Part shown: piece after piece, positions 6,538-14,978 of the stretch
Numbering within the stretch: position 1 is the first letter of the stretch
Layout of the letters: the number at the start of each line of letters is the position of its first letter
DNA from: Collinsella sp.
GTDB taxonomy: Bacteria; Actinomycetota; Coriobacteriia; Coriobacteriales; Coriobacteriaceae
DNA: 28,310 nt
Assembly (NCBI GenBank): GCA_022745215.1
Contig: JAIIWC010000018.1
Span: forward strand, 1-28,310
Reading direction: 5' to 3'
Notes under the pieces: model-generated
Databases searched by the model: none
What the model saw: the letters and a program-made list of their open reading frames with translations, nothing else
Told to the model about the DNA's origin: nothing
Translations under genes and position numbers: made by a program

Positions 6538-9033
6538 ATGACCGCAACCGCCAGTCGAACCACCAACCGCAGACCCGAGCTTTTGGCGCCCGCCGGAGGG
6601 CCCGAGCCCTTTGCCGCCGCACTCGCCGCCGGGGCAGACGCCATCTACTGCGGCATGGGCAGCTTCAACGCACGCCGCAAGGCCACCAACTTTACCGACG
6701 AGGCCTTTGAGCAGGCCTGCCGCGCCGCGCATCTGGCCGGCTCGCGCGTCTACGTCACGGTCAACATCGTCATCAAGGAATCCGAGATGAGCGATGCGCT
6801 GCAGCTCATCCATCGCTGCTCCACGCTGGGCGCCGACGCCTTCATCATCCAGGACTGGGGCCTGTTCTTTGAGGTCAAGCGCACGATGCCCGGCATCGAG
6901 ACGCATATCTCGACCCAGGCGAACATCCACGACGACCGCGGAACCCTTTGGTGCCGCGAGCAGGGCGCCGACCGCGTGACCCTCTCGCGCGAGCTTTCCA
7001 TCGACGAGATTGCCGCCATCCACGACGCCGCGCCCGATGTGGACCTTGAGGTCTTTAGCCATGGCGCCATCTGCTTTTGCTACTCGGGTCTGTGCCTGCT
7101 GTCGAGCTTTGCCATGGCGGGCCGCTCGGCCAACCGCGGCATGTGCGCTCAACCCTGTCGCCTACCCTACGAGCTAATTGACGAGAACGGCCGCTCGCTC
7201 TCCCCTGCCGGTCGCGAGCGCGCTCTATGCCCGCGCGACACCAACACTTCGCAGCTCGTTCGCCGTCTGTATGACGCCGGCGCCGCATCGCTCAAGCTCG
7301 AGGGCCGCATGAAGGCGCCCGATTACGTGTACTCCATCGTCGATGTGTATCGTCATCAGATTGATGACATGCTGGCCGGAACCACCGTTGCCAAGGACGA
7401 GAAAGCCGCCCGCCAGCGCCAGCTCAAGCGCTGCTTTAACCGCGACTTTACGCACGCCTATCAGGATGGCACCTCGGGCGACGAGATGATGAGTTACGAG
7501 CGTTCCAACAACCGCGGCCAGATCGTGGGCACGGTGCTGGGCAGCCGCCCGGCCAACCGCGATGTGCGCGGGCTCAAGCCTGACGATCGCCGTCGCCGTG
7601 CCGCCATCGCCCGCATTGAGCTGTTTGAGCCCGTGGGCAAGGGCGATCTGCTGGAGCTTCGCCACGATAACGAGTTTGACCAGTTCCTGACCACCATTGC
7701 CGCCGATGATGCCGCAGCCGGTGAAGTCATCGAATGTCGCGTACCCCGCAGCATGCCCGAGGGCTGCCGCGTCCGCGTGATTCGCAGCCAGCGTGCCATC
7801 GACGCCGCCGGCGCCGCGCTCAAGCGCGATGTGCTGCGCCGCCGAGCTGTTGACGTGTCCGTCGTGGCGCGCCTGGGCGAGCCGTTTACCGTGACGCTCA
7901 CCTGCTGCGACGACCCTTCGCTTACGGCCACGGCCACGGGCTTTACCGTCGAAGCCGCCAAGACCCGTGCGGTCGAGGCGTCCGATCTGGTTGAGCACGT
8001 CGGCCGCATGGGTTCCTCTCCCTTTGAGGCTGCGAGCTTTGAGGTGGCGCTCGATGAGGGCTGTGGCATGGGCTTCTCCGCCGTACATAAGGTGCGCGCC
8101 GCCGCTTGCAAGGCGCTGGAAGAGGCCATTCTGGCGCCGTACGCGGAGCGCGCGAAAACGCTCGAGCTGCCGGCGATTGTCACCAGTAATTCCCGCCCCG
8201 CGCCCGAGCACTACCGCGACGAGCCGCAGATCTGCGCCACCGTCACCTCGCTCGAGGCCGCCGAGGCAGCGCGGGCGGAGGGTGCAACGCGCATCTACAT
8301 GACCACTGACGCGCTCGATGCGGCCAAGCTCTCCCCCGCCGATACGTTTGAGCAGGGCATCGTACCCGTGCTCGATGAGGTCTGCCGCGCCGTTGACCAC
8401 GTCCGCGTTGACCCATGGGTTGTTGCTGGCGCCACGGTCGCTATTGGCAACATCTCTGAGCTTGCCCTGGCCGCTCAGGTTGGCGCCACGGCCGAGATTC
8501 GCTCTTGCCTGCCGGTGCACAACACGCCCTGCATGGAGGCACTCGCCGAACGCGGAGCCGGCGCGTTTTGGCTCTCGCCCGAGATCACGCTCGACGAGAT
8601 TGTCTCGCTCGGCGCCGCCGCGCCCGCGGCTCTGGGCATCACCGTCTTTGGCCGCCCGCGCGTCATGACAAGCGAGCATTGCATTCTGCAGGTTGCCAAC
8701 GGCTGCATCCACGATTGTGCCAACTGCCGCCTGCGTGCCCGCAAGCTCTCGCTCAAGAATATCGACGGCAAGGTCATGCCGGTGCGTACCGACATCCACG
8801 GCCGCTCACGCCTGTACGACGCCTACCCCATCGACCTCACGCCGCAAGTTCCGCAGCTGCTCGATGCCGGCGTGCGCCGTCTTATGGTCGACGGAACCTT
8901 GCTCGAGGCCGATGAGATTGGCCGTGCCGTCGCTCGCGTCCGTCGCGCTGTCGAGGCGGCTCAAGCCGGCCGCAAGCCGGCCGCCCGCCTGCGCGGCGCC
9001 ACCTCGGGCTGCATGTTTGTGGGAATTAGCTAA
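6538..9033 (+). CDS. U32 family protein, RlhA-type 23S rRNA hydroxylation enzyme
   Basis: An 831-residue protein. The N-terminus has the U32 hallmark ELLAPAGGPEPF, followed by the barrel and the signature FSHGAICFCYSGLC and RSANRGMCAQPCR. C179, C186, C203 and C207 are candidate iron-sulfur ligands. Residues from about 320 to 560 match the DUF3656 (collagenase-like) extension. The C-terminus adds a second cysteine-rich patch (CIHDCANCRLRARK). E. coli RlhA (YdcP) has this architecture and forms 5-hydroxycytidine in 23S rRNA using an Fe-S cluster and prephenate. Older annotations say peptidase or collagenase, which is doubtful. The ATG has AAAGG upstream. The gene is followed after 15 bases by a pseudouridine synthase. 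The family call is firm; the exact nucleotide target is inferred. Confidence 0.88.
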   Translation: MTATASRTTNRRPELLAPAGGPEPFAAALAAGADAIYCGMGSFNARRKATNFTDEAFEQACRAAHLAGSRVYVTVNIVIKESEMSDALQLIHRCSTLGADAFIIQDWGLFFEVKRTMPGIETHISTQANIHDDRGTLWCREQGADRVTLSRELSIDEIAAIHDAAPDVDLEVFSHGAICFCYSGLCLLSSFAMAGRSANRGMCAQPCRLPYELIDENGRSLSPAGRERALCPRDTNTSQLVRRLYDAGAASLKLEGRMKAPDYVYSIVDVYRHQIDDMLAGTTVAKDEKAARQRQLKRCFNRDFTHAYQDGTSGDEMMSYERSNNRGQIVGTVLGSRPANRDVRGLKPDDRRRRAAIARIELFEPVGKGDLLELRHDNEFDQFLTTIAADDAAAGEVIECRVPRSMPEGCRVRVIRSQRAIDAAGAALKRDVLRRRAVDVSVVARLGEPFTVTLTCCDDPSLTATATGFTVEAAKTRAVEASDLVEHVGRMGSSPFEAASFEVALDEGCGMGFSAVHKVRAAACKALEEAILAPYAERAKTLELPAIVTSNSRPAPEHYRDEPQICATVTSLEAAEAARAEGATRIYMTTDALDAAKLSPADTFEQGIVPVLDEVCRAVDHVRVDPWVVAGATVAIGNISELALAAQVGATAEIRSCLPVHNTPCMEALAERGAGAFWLSPEITLDEIVSLGAAAPAALGITVFGRPRVMTSEHCILQVANGCIHDCANCRLRARKLSLKNIDGKVMPVRTDIHGRSRLYDAYPIDLTPQVPQLLDAGVRRLMVDGTLLEADEIGRAVARVRRAVEAAQAGRKPAARLRGATSGCMFVGIS

Positions 9034-9048
9034 CCGAAAGGCTTACAC

Positions 9049-9708
9049 GTGAACGAAGAACCTCAAGTCCTCTACTGCGACGCCTGGCTCATGGCCATCG
9101 ACAAGCCCGCCGGCATGATCGTCCACGGTGACGGCACCGGCGAGCGCACACTTACCGACTACGCCAGCGACCTGCTGCTGGCGATGGGCGACGGCTTTGC
9201 CGCGACCGACATGCAGCCGCTCAATCGCCTGGACCGCAGCACCACCGGCGTGGTGCTGTTCTCGCTCGACAAGCAGACGCAGCCCGCCTTTGACCAGATG
9301 GTCATCGACCACGCATTCGAAAAGCACTATCTGGCGCTCGCCGAGGGCAAGATCGACTGGAACGAGAAGCTCATCGACAAGCCTATCGCCCGCGACCGCC
9401 ACGATAGCCGCAAGATGCGCGTTGGCGCCAGCGGCAAGCCGTCTCAAACGCGCGTGAAGGTGCTCAAGCGTCTTAAGAGCCGCCGCGGCCTGCCCACGCG
9501 CTCGTATATTGATGTCGAGCTGCTCACCGGCCGCAAACACCAGATTCGCGTGCACCTGGCGAGCGAGCGCCATCCCCTGGTGGGCGACGACCTGTACGGG
9601 ACGCCGCGTCCTTGTGGCCTCATGCTCCACGCCCACAGCGTGTCCTTTACGCATCCCGTAACCGGCGAGCACATCCACATCGAAGCCCCCTGCCCCTGGG
9701 AGCCCTAA
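9049..9708 (+). CDS. RluA-family RNA pseudouridine synthase
   Basis: A 219-residue protein starting at a GTG with a GAAAGG site. It has the RluA catalytic motif as NRLDRSTTGVV, with D62 the catalytic aspartate, and the later motifs GRKHQIRVHLA and HPLVGDDLYG. It lacks the N-terminal S4 RNA-binding domain found in RluC/RluD, so it resembles RluA or TruC-type short members. It isomerises uridine to pseudouridine in rRNA or tRNA; which site is not readable here. It lies 15 bases after the U32 gene and is probably co-transcribed with it, which suggests a small RNA-modification operon ending at the terminator just downstream. Confidence 0.92.
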   Translation: MNEEPQVLYCDAWLMAIDKPAGMIVHGDGTGERTLTDYASDLLLAMGDGFAATDMQPLNRLDRSTTGVVLFSLDKQTQPAFDQMVIDHAFEKHYLALAEGKIDWNEKLIDKPIARDRHDSRKMRVGASGKPSQTRVKVLKRLKSRRGLPTRSYIDVELLTGRKHQIRVHLASERHPLVGDDLYGTPRPCGLMLHAHSVSFTHPVTGEHIHIEAPCPWEP

Positions 9709-9746
9709 ACCACCACAAAGGGGGCAGACACCTTTATGGTGGTTTT
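9707..9746. terminator. Terminator between the convergent pseudouridine synthase and DeoR genes
   Basis: The arms 9707-9721 and 9731-9744 pair over about 14 bp with one mismatch. The stem starts with AAACCACCAC and ends with GGTGGTTTT, so there is a short T-run on the plus strand and a weaker one on the minus strand. It overlaps the stop codon of the pseudouridine synthase. Confidence 0.7.
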
Positions 9747-9767
9747 GCCTTGTTACCCGTTTGTTTG

Positions 9768-10514
9768 TTAGACCGTGACGACGTTGTCCATTGCCCGGTA
9801 CTTGGCTGGGACCTCGCCTGCGGTAATAATCGTTGCGTCGCGGAAGTCCGCGAACTTGACGGGCGCCACCATGCCAAATTTACTGGCGTCCGAGATTACG
9901 AAGCGCTTGGCCGTATGGCGCATCGAGATACGCTTTACTTGCGCCTCCTCGATATCGGGCGCCGTGAAGCCCTGCTCGGCGGCAATGCCGTTAGAGCCCC
10001 AAAAGCCGCAGTTGAAGTTGTAGCGGTCTAAGGTTGCCAAGGCATCGGGGCCAACGAGCGCCTCGGTCTCGGGTTTGAGCTCGCCGCCCAGCACCACGGT
10101 ACGCATGCCGCGCAAAGCAAGGTGCTGAGCATGGAGCACGGAATCGGTCACATAGGTGACACCTTCAAGGTGTGGAAGATGCTCGATGAGCCTGAGCGTC
10201 GTCGAGCCCGAGTCGATGTATACAAAGCTCTCAGGCTCCACAAGCGCCGCCGCACGGGCGCAGATACGCTCCTTATCGTCGTTATGGAGGTCGCTGCGCT
10301 CATTAAGCGTTAGGTCGCGCGTCACGTGCGCGCGCTCAAGACTCGTCGCTCCACCGTGGACCTTGGCGATGCGATGCGCTCGGTCGAGCGCCTGCAGGTC
10401 GCGCCGAATGGTAGACGCCGTCACGCCCAGGGCCTCAGCAAGCTCCGGTACGGTAACCGAGCCCGTCTGCTGCACCATCGACACGATTGCGTTGAGCCTA
10501 TCTTCCGCAAGCAT
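9768..10514 (-). CDS. DeoR-family transcriptional regulator
   Basis: A 248-residue protein of standard DeoR length. The N-terminal winged helix is clear: RLNAIVSMVQQTGSVTVPEL, then ALGVTASTIRRDLQALD and KVHGGATSL. The C-terminal sugar-phosphate isomerase-like domain has the YIDSGSTTLRL ligand loop. These repressors usually respond to phosphorylated sugars. The ATG has GAGGAG seven bases upstream, and the gene starts only three bases after the oxidoreductase stop, so the two are one operon. Autoregulation through the repeats at 11648-11765 is likely but inferred. The inducer is unknown. Confidence 0.92.
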   Translation of the reverse strand: MLAEDRLNAIVSMVQQTGSVTVPELAEALGVTASTIRRDLQALDRAHRIAKVHGGATSLERAHVTRDLTLNERSDLHNDDKERICARAAALVEPESFVYIDSGSTTLRLIEHLPHLEGVTYVTDSVLHAQHLALRGMRTVVLGGELKPETEALVGPDALATLDRYNFNCGFWGSNGIAAEQGFTAPDIEEAQVKRISMRHTAKRFVISDASKFGMVAPVKFADFRDATIITAGEVPAKYRAMDNVVTV

Positions 10515-10517
10515 CGC

Positions 10518-11597
10518 TTACTCCTCCTCGGGGTACACGACTCCCCAATCGGCGCGAAGCTTGGTCATAAGCTCCATAACATCAGAAGCATAATCCAGAA
10601 GCTCGCGCTTGGAGTCGTCGCCGGCAACGGCCTTCTCAAGATCGGCCATCTCATAACACAGGGCGTAAGCCTCGGTGCCTGCGTGGACCTCCTCGCGGTG
10701 GCCGTCCGCAGTCCAAACGATGGTCGCGTGATCGGCACGCGGATATTCGTTGACCTCGATGTAGCACTTGTCAAAGCTGATGACTGAGCGCTTGGGCTGC
10801 TTGGAGTGGAGCGTAAGGCTCACGACGCCCAGCTGCTGCTCGGCATTGCGGCAGACGATGCCGCCCGCAACATCGACGCCAGTCTCGCAGGTGTTGCCTA
10901 GAGACACGACCTCGGCGGGCTGGCTCGCCATAAACAGGCGCATAACGGACAGTGCATACACGCCAATATCGAGCATGGCACCACCGGCGAGGTTGCGATT
11001 GTAGAAACGGTTGGTCAGGTCGCCGTACTCCTTGTAGCTACCAAAGTTGAGCTGAGCGAGGTTCATGCGGCCGAACTCGCCGGCATCCATGCGGCGGCGC
11101 AGCTCTTGATACAAGGGCATGTGGAGCACCGTGGTAGCGTCCATAAGGACCACGTTGTGCTCGGCGGCAATGGCACGGGCCTCATCGAGTTCAGCGGAAT
11201 TGAGGGTAATGGCCTTCTCGCAGAGCACGTGCTTGCCGGCTGCCAGGGCAGCGCGCAGATAGGTGATATGAGTGTTGTGCGGGGTAGTGATGTAGACGGC
11301 GTCGATGTCAGGATCGGCGTAGAGGTCCTCAACCGTGTCGTAGACCTTCTCGACGCCATACTGCTCAGCAAAAGCTTGAGCCTTGGACAGCGTGCGGTTG
11401 GCAACGCCCGCAAGCTTGCGACCGGCAAGAGCGAGAGACTGGGCCATCTGGTTGGCGATAACACCGCAACCGATCACAGCCCAGCGGAGCTCGGGGGCCG
11501 TAAAGATATCATCGGGGAACGGCTTGTCCTGAACCGAAGCGAACGCTGCCTTTGCGGCTGCCGCGGAGTCGAGTGGAGCCTGCTTGGAATCTACCAT
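10518..11597 (-). CDS. Gfo/Idh/MocA family NAD(P)-dependent oxidoreductase
   Basis: A 359-residue cytosolic enzyme. The Rossmann motif appears as AVIGCGVIANQMAQS, and the catalytic lysine motif as CEKAITLN (K128), where many relatives have EKP. NLAGGAMLDIGVYALS matches the C-terminal GG..D.G.Y substrate motif of the family. The ATG at 11597 is chosen because AGGAGG lies five bases upstream; the frame itself extends to 11654. The sequence is close to the dihydrodiol-dehydrogenase-like subgroup, which oxidises sugars or related polyols. The neighbouring DeoR regulator supports a carbohydrate substrate. The first 35 residues precede the Rossmann fold and are rich in alanine. Substrate unknown. 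Confidence 0.88.
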   Translation of the reverse strand: MVDSKQAPLDSAAAAKAAFASVQDKPFPDDIFTAPELRWAVIGCGVIANQMAQSLALAGRKLAGVANRTLSKAQAFAEQYGVEKVYDTVEDLYADPDIDAVYITTPHNTHITYLRAALAAGKHVLCEKAITLNSAELDEARAIAAEHNVVLMDATTVLHMPLYQELRRRMDAGEFGRMNLAQLNFGSYKEYGDLTNRFYNRNLAGGAMLDIGVYALSVMRLFMASQPAEVVSLGNTCETGVDVAGGIVCRNAEQQLGVVSLTLHSKQPKRSVISFDKCYIEVNEYPRADHATIVWTADGHREEVHAGTEAYALCYEMADLEKAVAGDDSKRELLDYASDVMELMTKLRADWGVVYPEEE

Positions 11598-11647
11598 ATG
11601 TGCCTCCTGAATCATCGGAAGTCCTTCATTTCTAACAACCCTATATT

Positions 11648-11765
11648 CGCACAATTGTGCGCGTATCTGCTCGTGTTTGCGTGTTTATTTGCTTATCGGT
11701 CATTATTTAGGCATAGTTGGCAGATGTTTGCGCGGCTATGCGCATTATCGCGCAAGGCTATGCGC
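11648..11765. promoter_or_regulatory. Repeat-rich upstream region of the oxidoreductase-deoR operon, candidate operators
   Basis: A perfect 14-bp palindrome, CGCACAATTGTGCG, lies at 11648-11661. Further upstream GGCTATGCGC occurs twice in direct orientation, at 11734-11743 and 11756-11765, spaced 22 bases, about two helical turns. Between them on the minus strand is a -10-like GATAAT (11744-11749). TGCGC cores recur throughout. This arrangement fits binding sites for the DeoR-family protein encoded at the end of the operon. I cannot place a confident -35. Confidence 0.4.
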
Positions 11766-11835
11766 GTAAATGCGCATGCAACGATCCTTGTGAAACATAA
11801 AGGGGCGGAACACCAAAGCCCTAAAAGACAGAGTA

Positions 11836-12000
11836 GGCTGTATTACTCCACCCCTCTGGGGGGCGCAGCCATCAAAGGACTGTCCCAAACTGCCGGCACA
11901 TAGGGACTGTCCCCCAACGACTGGTCATTTAAGTCTGTCCCCAATAAATGGTCCCCAATGAATACCAAGCGACAGCCACTCATTTAAGTCTGTCCCCAAT
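11836..12000. repeat. Cluster of short intergenic repeats, REP/RAYT-like
   Basis: In this gene-free stretch a 21-bp sequence ending in GTCTGTCCCCAAT is present twice, identical, at 11925-11945 and 11980-12000. GGACTGTCCC occurs at 11877-11886 and 11904-11913. A hairpin pairs 11836-11840 with 11866-11870 and contains CCCC/GGGG. TGTCCCC-type short repeats of this kind are common near REP-associated tyrosine transposases, but none is encoded here. The rest of 11655-12074 holds the operon control repeats and the ribosomal operon terminator; no gene is evident. Confidence 0.6.
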
Positions 12001-12012
12001 GAGTAGGGATAG

Positions 12013-12048
12013 AAAAAGGCCCGGGTGCCGTGGGGCATCCGGGCCTTT
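12013..12048 (-). terminator. Rho-independent terminator of the ribosomal protein operon
   Basis: The arms 12015-12029 and 12034-12048 form a 15-bp GC-rich stem with one G-T pair. On the minus strand the stem is followed by TTTTTCT. It begins 26 bases after the rplX stop and marks the operon end. Confidence 0.92.
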
Positions 12049-12074
12049 GCTAGCAACTTGATGTTGCGGGCAGC

Positions 12075-12380
12075 TTAGAACTTGTGGCCGCACTTCTTGC
12101 AGACGCGCAGCTTGTTCTTGCCGTCCTTCTCGTGACCGACGCGGGTAACCTTACCGCACTCGGGGCAGACGAGATTGACGTTGGAGGCGTCGATGGGAGC
12201 CTCCTGCGAAACGATGCCGCCCTGCTGGTTGGCAGCGTTGGGCTTGACGGCCTTCTTGACGACCGAAACGCCCTCGACAACGACCTTGTTCTCGGCGGGG
12301 AGAGCACGCAGGATAACACCCTGCTTGCCGCGATCCTTACCAGAGAGAACCTGGACCTTATCGCCCTTCTTGATATACAT
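12075..12380 (-). CDS. rplX: Large ribosomal subunit protein uL24
   Basis: A 101-residue protein with the KOW motif at the start (MYIKKGDKVQVLSGKDRGKQ). A C-terminal zinc ribbon (CPECGK and CKKCGHKF) is seen in many bacterial L24 proteins. L24 starts 50S assembly by binding 23S rRNA domain I. It follows rplN by 13 bases. Normally rplE comes next, but here a terminator closes the operon, so L24 is the last gene of this transcript. Confidence 0.97.
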   Translation of the reverse strand: MYIKKGDKVQVLSGKDRGKQGVILRALPAENKVVVEGVSVVKKAVKPNAANQQGGIVSQEAPIDASNVNLVCPECGKVTRVGHEKDGKNKLRVCKKCGHKF

Positions 12381-12393
12381 ATATCTCCCCTAA

Positions 12394-12762
12394 CTACAGG
12401 GTCTCGGGAGCGAGCGAGACGATCTTCATGTACTTCTTGTCACGAAGCTCGCGAGCGACGGGCCCGAAGATACGGGTGCCGACGGGCGAACCATCGTTGT
12501 TGATGACGACGCAGGCGTTGTCATCAAAGCGAATGTAGGAGCCATCCTTGCGGCGGATCTCCTTAACGGTGCGAACGACGACGCAACGGACAACGTCCTT
12601 CTTCTTGACGTTGGCGCCAGGGGTAGCCTCCTGGACAGCACCGATGAACACATCGCCGATGCCTGCATAACGACGCTTGGAACCGCCAAGCACCTTGATG
12701 CAGCGAATCTTGCGAGCGCCGGAGTTGTCGGCGACGTTCAGCATGGTTTGCATCTGAATCAT
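12394..12762 (-). CDS. rplN: Large ribosomal subunit protein uL14
   Basis: A 122-residue protein, exactly the usual length. It starts MIQMQTMLNVADNSGARK and ends in the conserved FGPVARELRDKKYMKIVSLA, both diagnostic of L14. L14 sits at the subunit interface near the GTPase-factor site. GGAGGA precedes the ATG. A 118-base structured gap separates it from rpsQ, so it may have its own control. Confidence 0.98.
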   Translation of the reverse strand: MIQMQTMLNVADNSGARKIRCIKVLGGSKRRYAGIGDVFIGAVQEATPGANVKKKDVVRCVVVRTVKEIRRKDGSYIRFDDNACVVINNDGSPVGTRIFGPVARELRDKKYMKIVSLAPETL

Positions 12763-12880
12763 GGTAGATGTTCCTCCGAACTAAGAACCGAAGAGAGGTG
12801 CGCAGCCTGTATACGGCCCGTGGTATGCAAGCCAGGCATACGCACATCTTCGGAAACGTACAAGTCGTAAGAGCGACTGC
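12763..12880 (-). promoter_or_regulatory. Structured leader between rpsQ and rplN
   Basis: The gap can fold as a long irregular stem: 12788-12794 with 12847-12853 (7 bp), 12798-12802 with 12841-12845 (5 bp), and an inner hairpin pairing 12823-12827 with 12837-12841 or so. A CGACT/AGTCG hairpin lies next to the rpsQ stop. The outer stem ends close to the rplN Shine-Dalgarno. Gaps inside this operon are otherwise below 50 bases, except rplW-rplB. It may be an r-protein-binding leader; no known class is recognised. Confidence 0.45.
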
Positions 12881-13141
12881 TTATTTAGCGCGCTCGACGA
12901 CCTCGATGAGGCGCCAACGCTTCATCTTGGACATAGGACGGGTCTCCATAACGCGGACGGTGTCGCCCACGCCAGCCGTGCACTCCTCGTCGTGAGCGTG
13001 CAGCTTCTTGGAGCTGGTCATCATCTTGCCGTACTTGGGGTGACGCTTGCGCTCGGTGATGGTGACAACGATGGTCTTGGCACCGGAGACGGAGGTAACG
13101 ACACCCGTACGGACCTTACGCGAGTTACGCGAATCAGTCAT
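12881..13141 (-). CDS. rpsQ: Small ribosomal subunit protein uS17
   Basis: An 86-residue protein with the S17 core RKVRTGVVTSVSGAKTIVV, then RKRHPKYGKMM and AHDEECTAGVGDTVRVMETR. S17 is a primary 16S rRNA binder of the 5' domain. It lies 16 bases after rpmC, with AGGAGA upstream of the ATG, in standard S10-operon order. Confidence 0.98.
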   Translation of the reverse strand: MTDSRNSRKVRTGVVTSVSGAKTIVVTITERKRHPKYGKMMTSSKKLHAHDEECTAGVGDTVRVMETRPMSKMKRWRLIEVVERAK

Positions 13142-13157
13142 GTTCTCTCCTTAGGTC

Positions 13158-13372
13158 CTACTCGGCGACAGCGGACTTCTCCGCTGCGATCTCGCGGGCG
13201 CGCTGCTCCGTGAGGACGCGAGCGATGTCCTTCTTCACGGTGTTGACGCGAGCGGTGTTGTCCAGCTGGCTGGTGGCCATCTGGAAACGAAGGTTAAAGA
13301 GCTCGGCGCGCATTTCCTTCAGCTTCTCAACGAGCTGAGCGTCCGAGAGCTCACGAATCTCTGCGGGCTTCA

Positions 13373-13373
<1 letters not shown>
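13158..13373 (-). CDS. rpmC: Large ribosomal subunit protein uL29
   Basis: A 71-residue, all-helical protein with the L29 pattern MKPAEIRELSDAQLVEKLKE and ELFNLRFQMATSQLDNTARV. L29 lies by the peptide exit tunnel, near the binding sites of trigger factor and SRP. Its ATG overlaps the rplP stop by one base (TAATG), indicating translational coupling. Confidence 0.98.
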
Positions 13374-13875
<502 letters not shown>

Positions 13876-13876
<1 letters not shown>

Positions 13877-14586
13877 TACTGACCCCTCCTCTCGGAGTTA
13901 CGACGACGAGGACGGGAAGAGCCCTCGAGTGCAGGGTTGGGAACAGGCTGGCCCGGGAGCTTCTCGCCCAGGTAGATCCAGACCTTCACGCCGCAAGCGC
14001 CCATGGTGGTGCTGGCGACAGCCGTGCCGTAGTCGATCTTGGCACGGAGGGTGTGCAGAGGCACGCGACCCTCACGGTACCACTCACGACGGCCCATCTC
14101 GGCACCGCCGAGACGACCGGAGCACTGGATACGGATGCCCTTAGCGCCGGCCTTGCGGGCGGACTGGACAGCCTTGCGCATAGCGCGACGGAAGGCAACG
14201 CGGCCCTCGAGCTGCTCGGCGATAGACTGAGCAACGAGGTTGGCGTCGAGCTCGGGGCGCTTGATCTCGACAACGTCGACGGAGAGCTGGCCCTTGGAGA
14301 CGCCAGCGACCTTCTCGAGCTCGGTGCGGAGGGTATCGATCTCGGCACCCTTCTTACCGATGACAACGCCGGGGCGAGCGGTGAGGATGATGACCTTCAC
14401 CTTGTCGCCAGCGCGCTCGATCTCGACGCGGGAGACAGCTGCGCGGGAAAGACGCTTCTCGAGGTACTTGCGGATCTCGAGATCGTTACCGAGGGTCTTA
14501 GCGTAATCCTTCTCTGCGAACCAGCGGGAGCGCCAGTTCTCGGTGATGCCAAGACGGAAGCCGGTGGGGTAGACTTTCTGACCCAT
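13876..14586 (-). CDS. rpsC: Small ribosomal subunit protein uS3
   Basis: A 236-residue protein starting MGQKVYPTGFRLGITENWRS, with the KH-domain sequence GVVIGKKGAEIDTLR and the C-terminal GRLGGAEMGRREWYREGRVP. S3 binds the 16S rRNA head and forms part of the mRNA entry channel helicase. The C-terminus is a short basic tail (SSRPRRRNSERRGQ). It follows rplV after six bases. Confidence 0.98.
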
Positions 14587-14592
14587 ACAGCT

Positions 14593-14964
14593 TTACGCCT
14601 CCTTTCGAGGAGCAACGACGACGGTGATGTGGGAAGTACGCTTCAGAATGCGAGAAGCGGAACCCTTGGCGCGGGGACGGATGCGCTTAAGCGTCGGACC
14701 CTCGTCAACATAGGCAGCGGCGACAACCAGGTTGTCGGCACGCAGACCGTTGTTGTTCTCGGCGTTCGCAACGGCGGAACGGAGAACCTTCTCGACATCC
14801 ACGGCGACGGCGCGGTCGCAGAAGTGGAGGATGTCGAAGGCCTGAGCGACAGGCTTGCGGCGGATCAGATCGACCACCAGGCGGGCCTTGCTGGGGGAAA
14901 CACGCACGTACTTAGCGACGGCGCGAACCTCGGTGGCCTCAGTTTCAATAGACTTAGTTGCCAT
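14593..14964 (-). CDS. rplV: Large ribosomal subunit protein uL22
   Basis: A 123-residue protein with the L22 features AKYVRVSPSKARLVVDLIR, VANAENNNGLRADNLVV and RPRAKGSASRILKRTSHITV. The loop just named extends into the exit tunnel and is where macrolide-resistance changes map in other bacteria. The short N-terminal tail MATKSIETEATE is slightly longer than typical. It lies 14 bases after rpsS. Confidence 0.98.
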   Translation of the reverse strand: MATKSIETEATEVRAVAKYVRVSPSKARLVVDLIRRKPVAQAFDILHFCDRAVAVDVEKVLRSAVANAENNNGLRADNLVVAAAYVDEGPTLKRIRPRAKGSASRILKRTSHITVVVAPRKEA

Positions 14965-14978
14965 TTACGGTTAACCCC

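Noticed and set aside
7225..8799. A 524-codon minus-strand frame opposite the U32 gene
   Set aside because: Antisense shadow caused by G/C third positions; the plus strand encodes an unmistakable U32 protein.
6538..9033. Collagenase/protease function for the U32 gene
   Set aside because: The cysteine pattern and DUF3656 region fit RlhA-type rRNA modification enzymes, and there is no signal peptide or protease motif.
11877..12000. Possible CRISPR array
   Set aside because: Only two copies of each repeat, irregular spacing, no leader and no cas genes.
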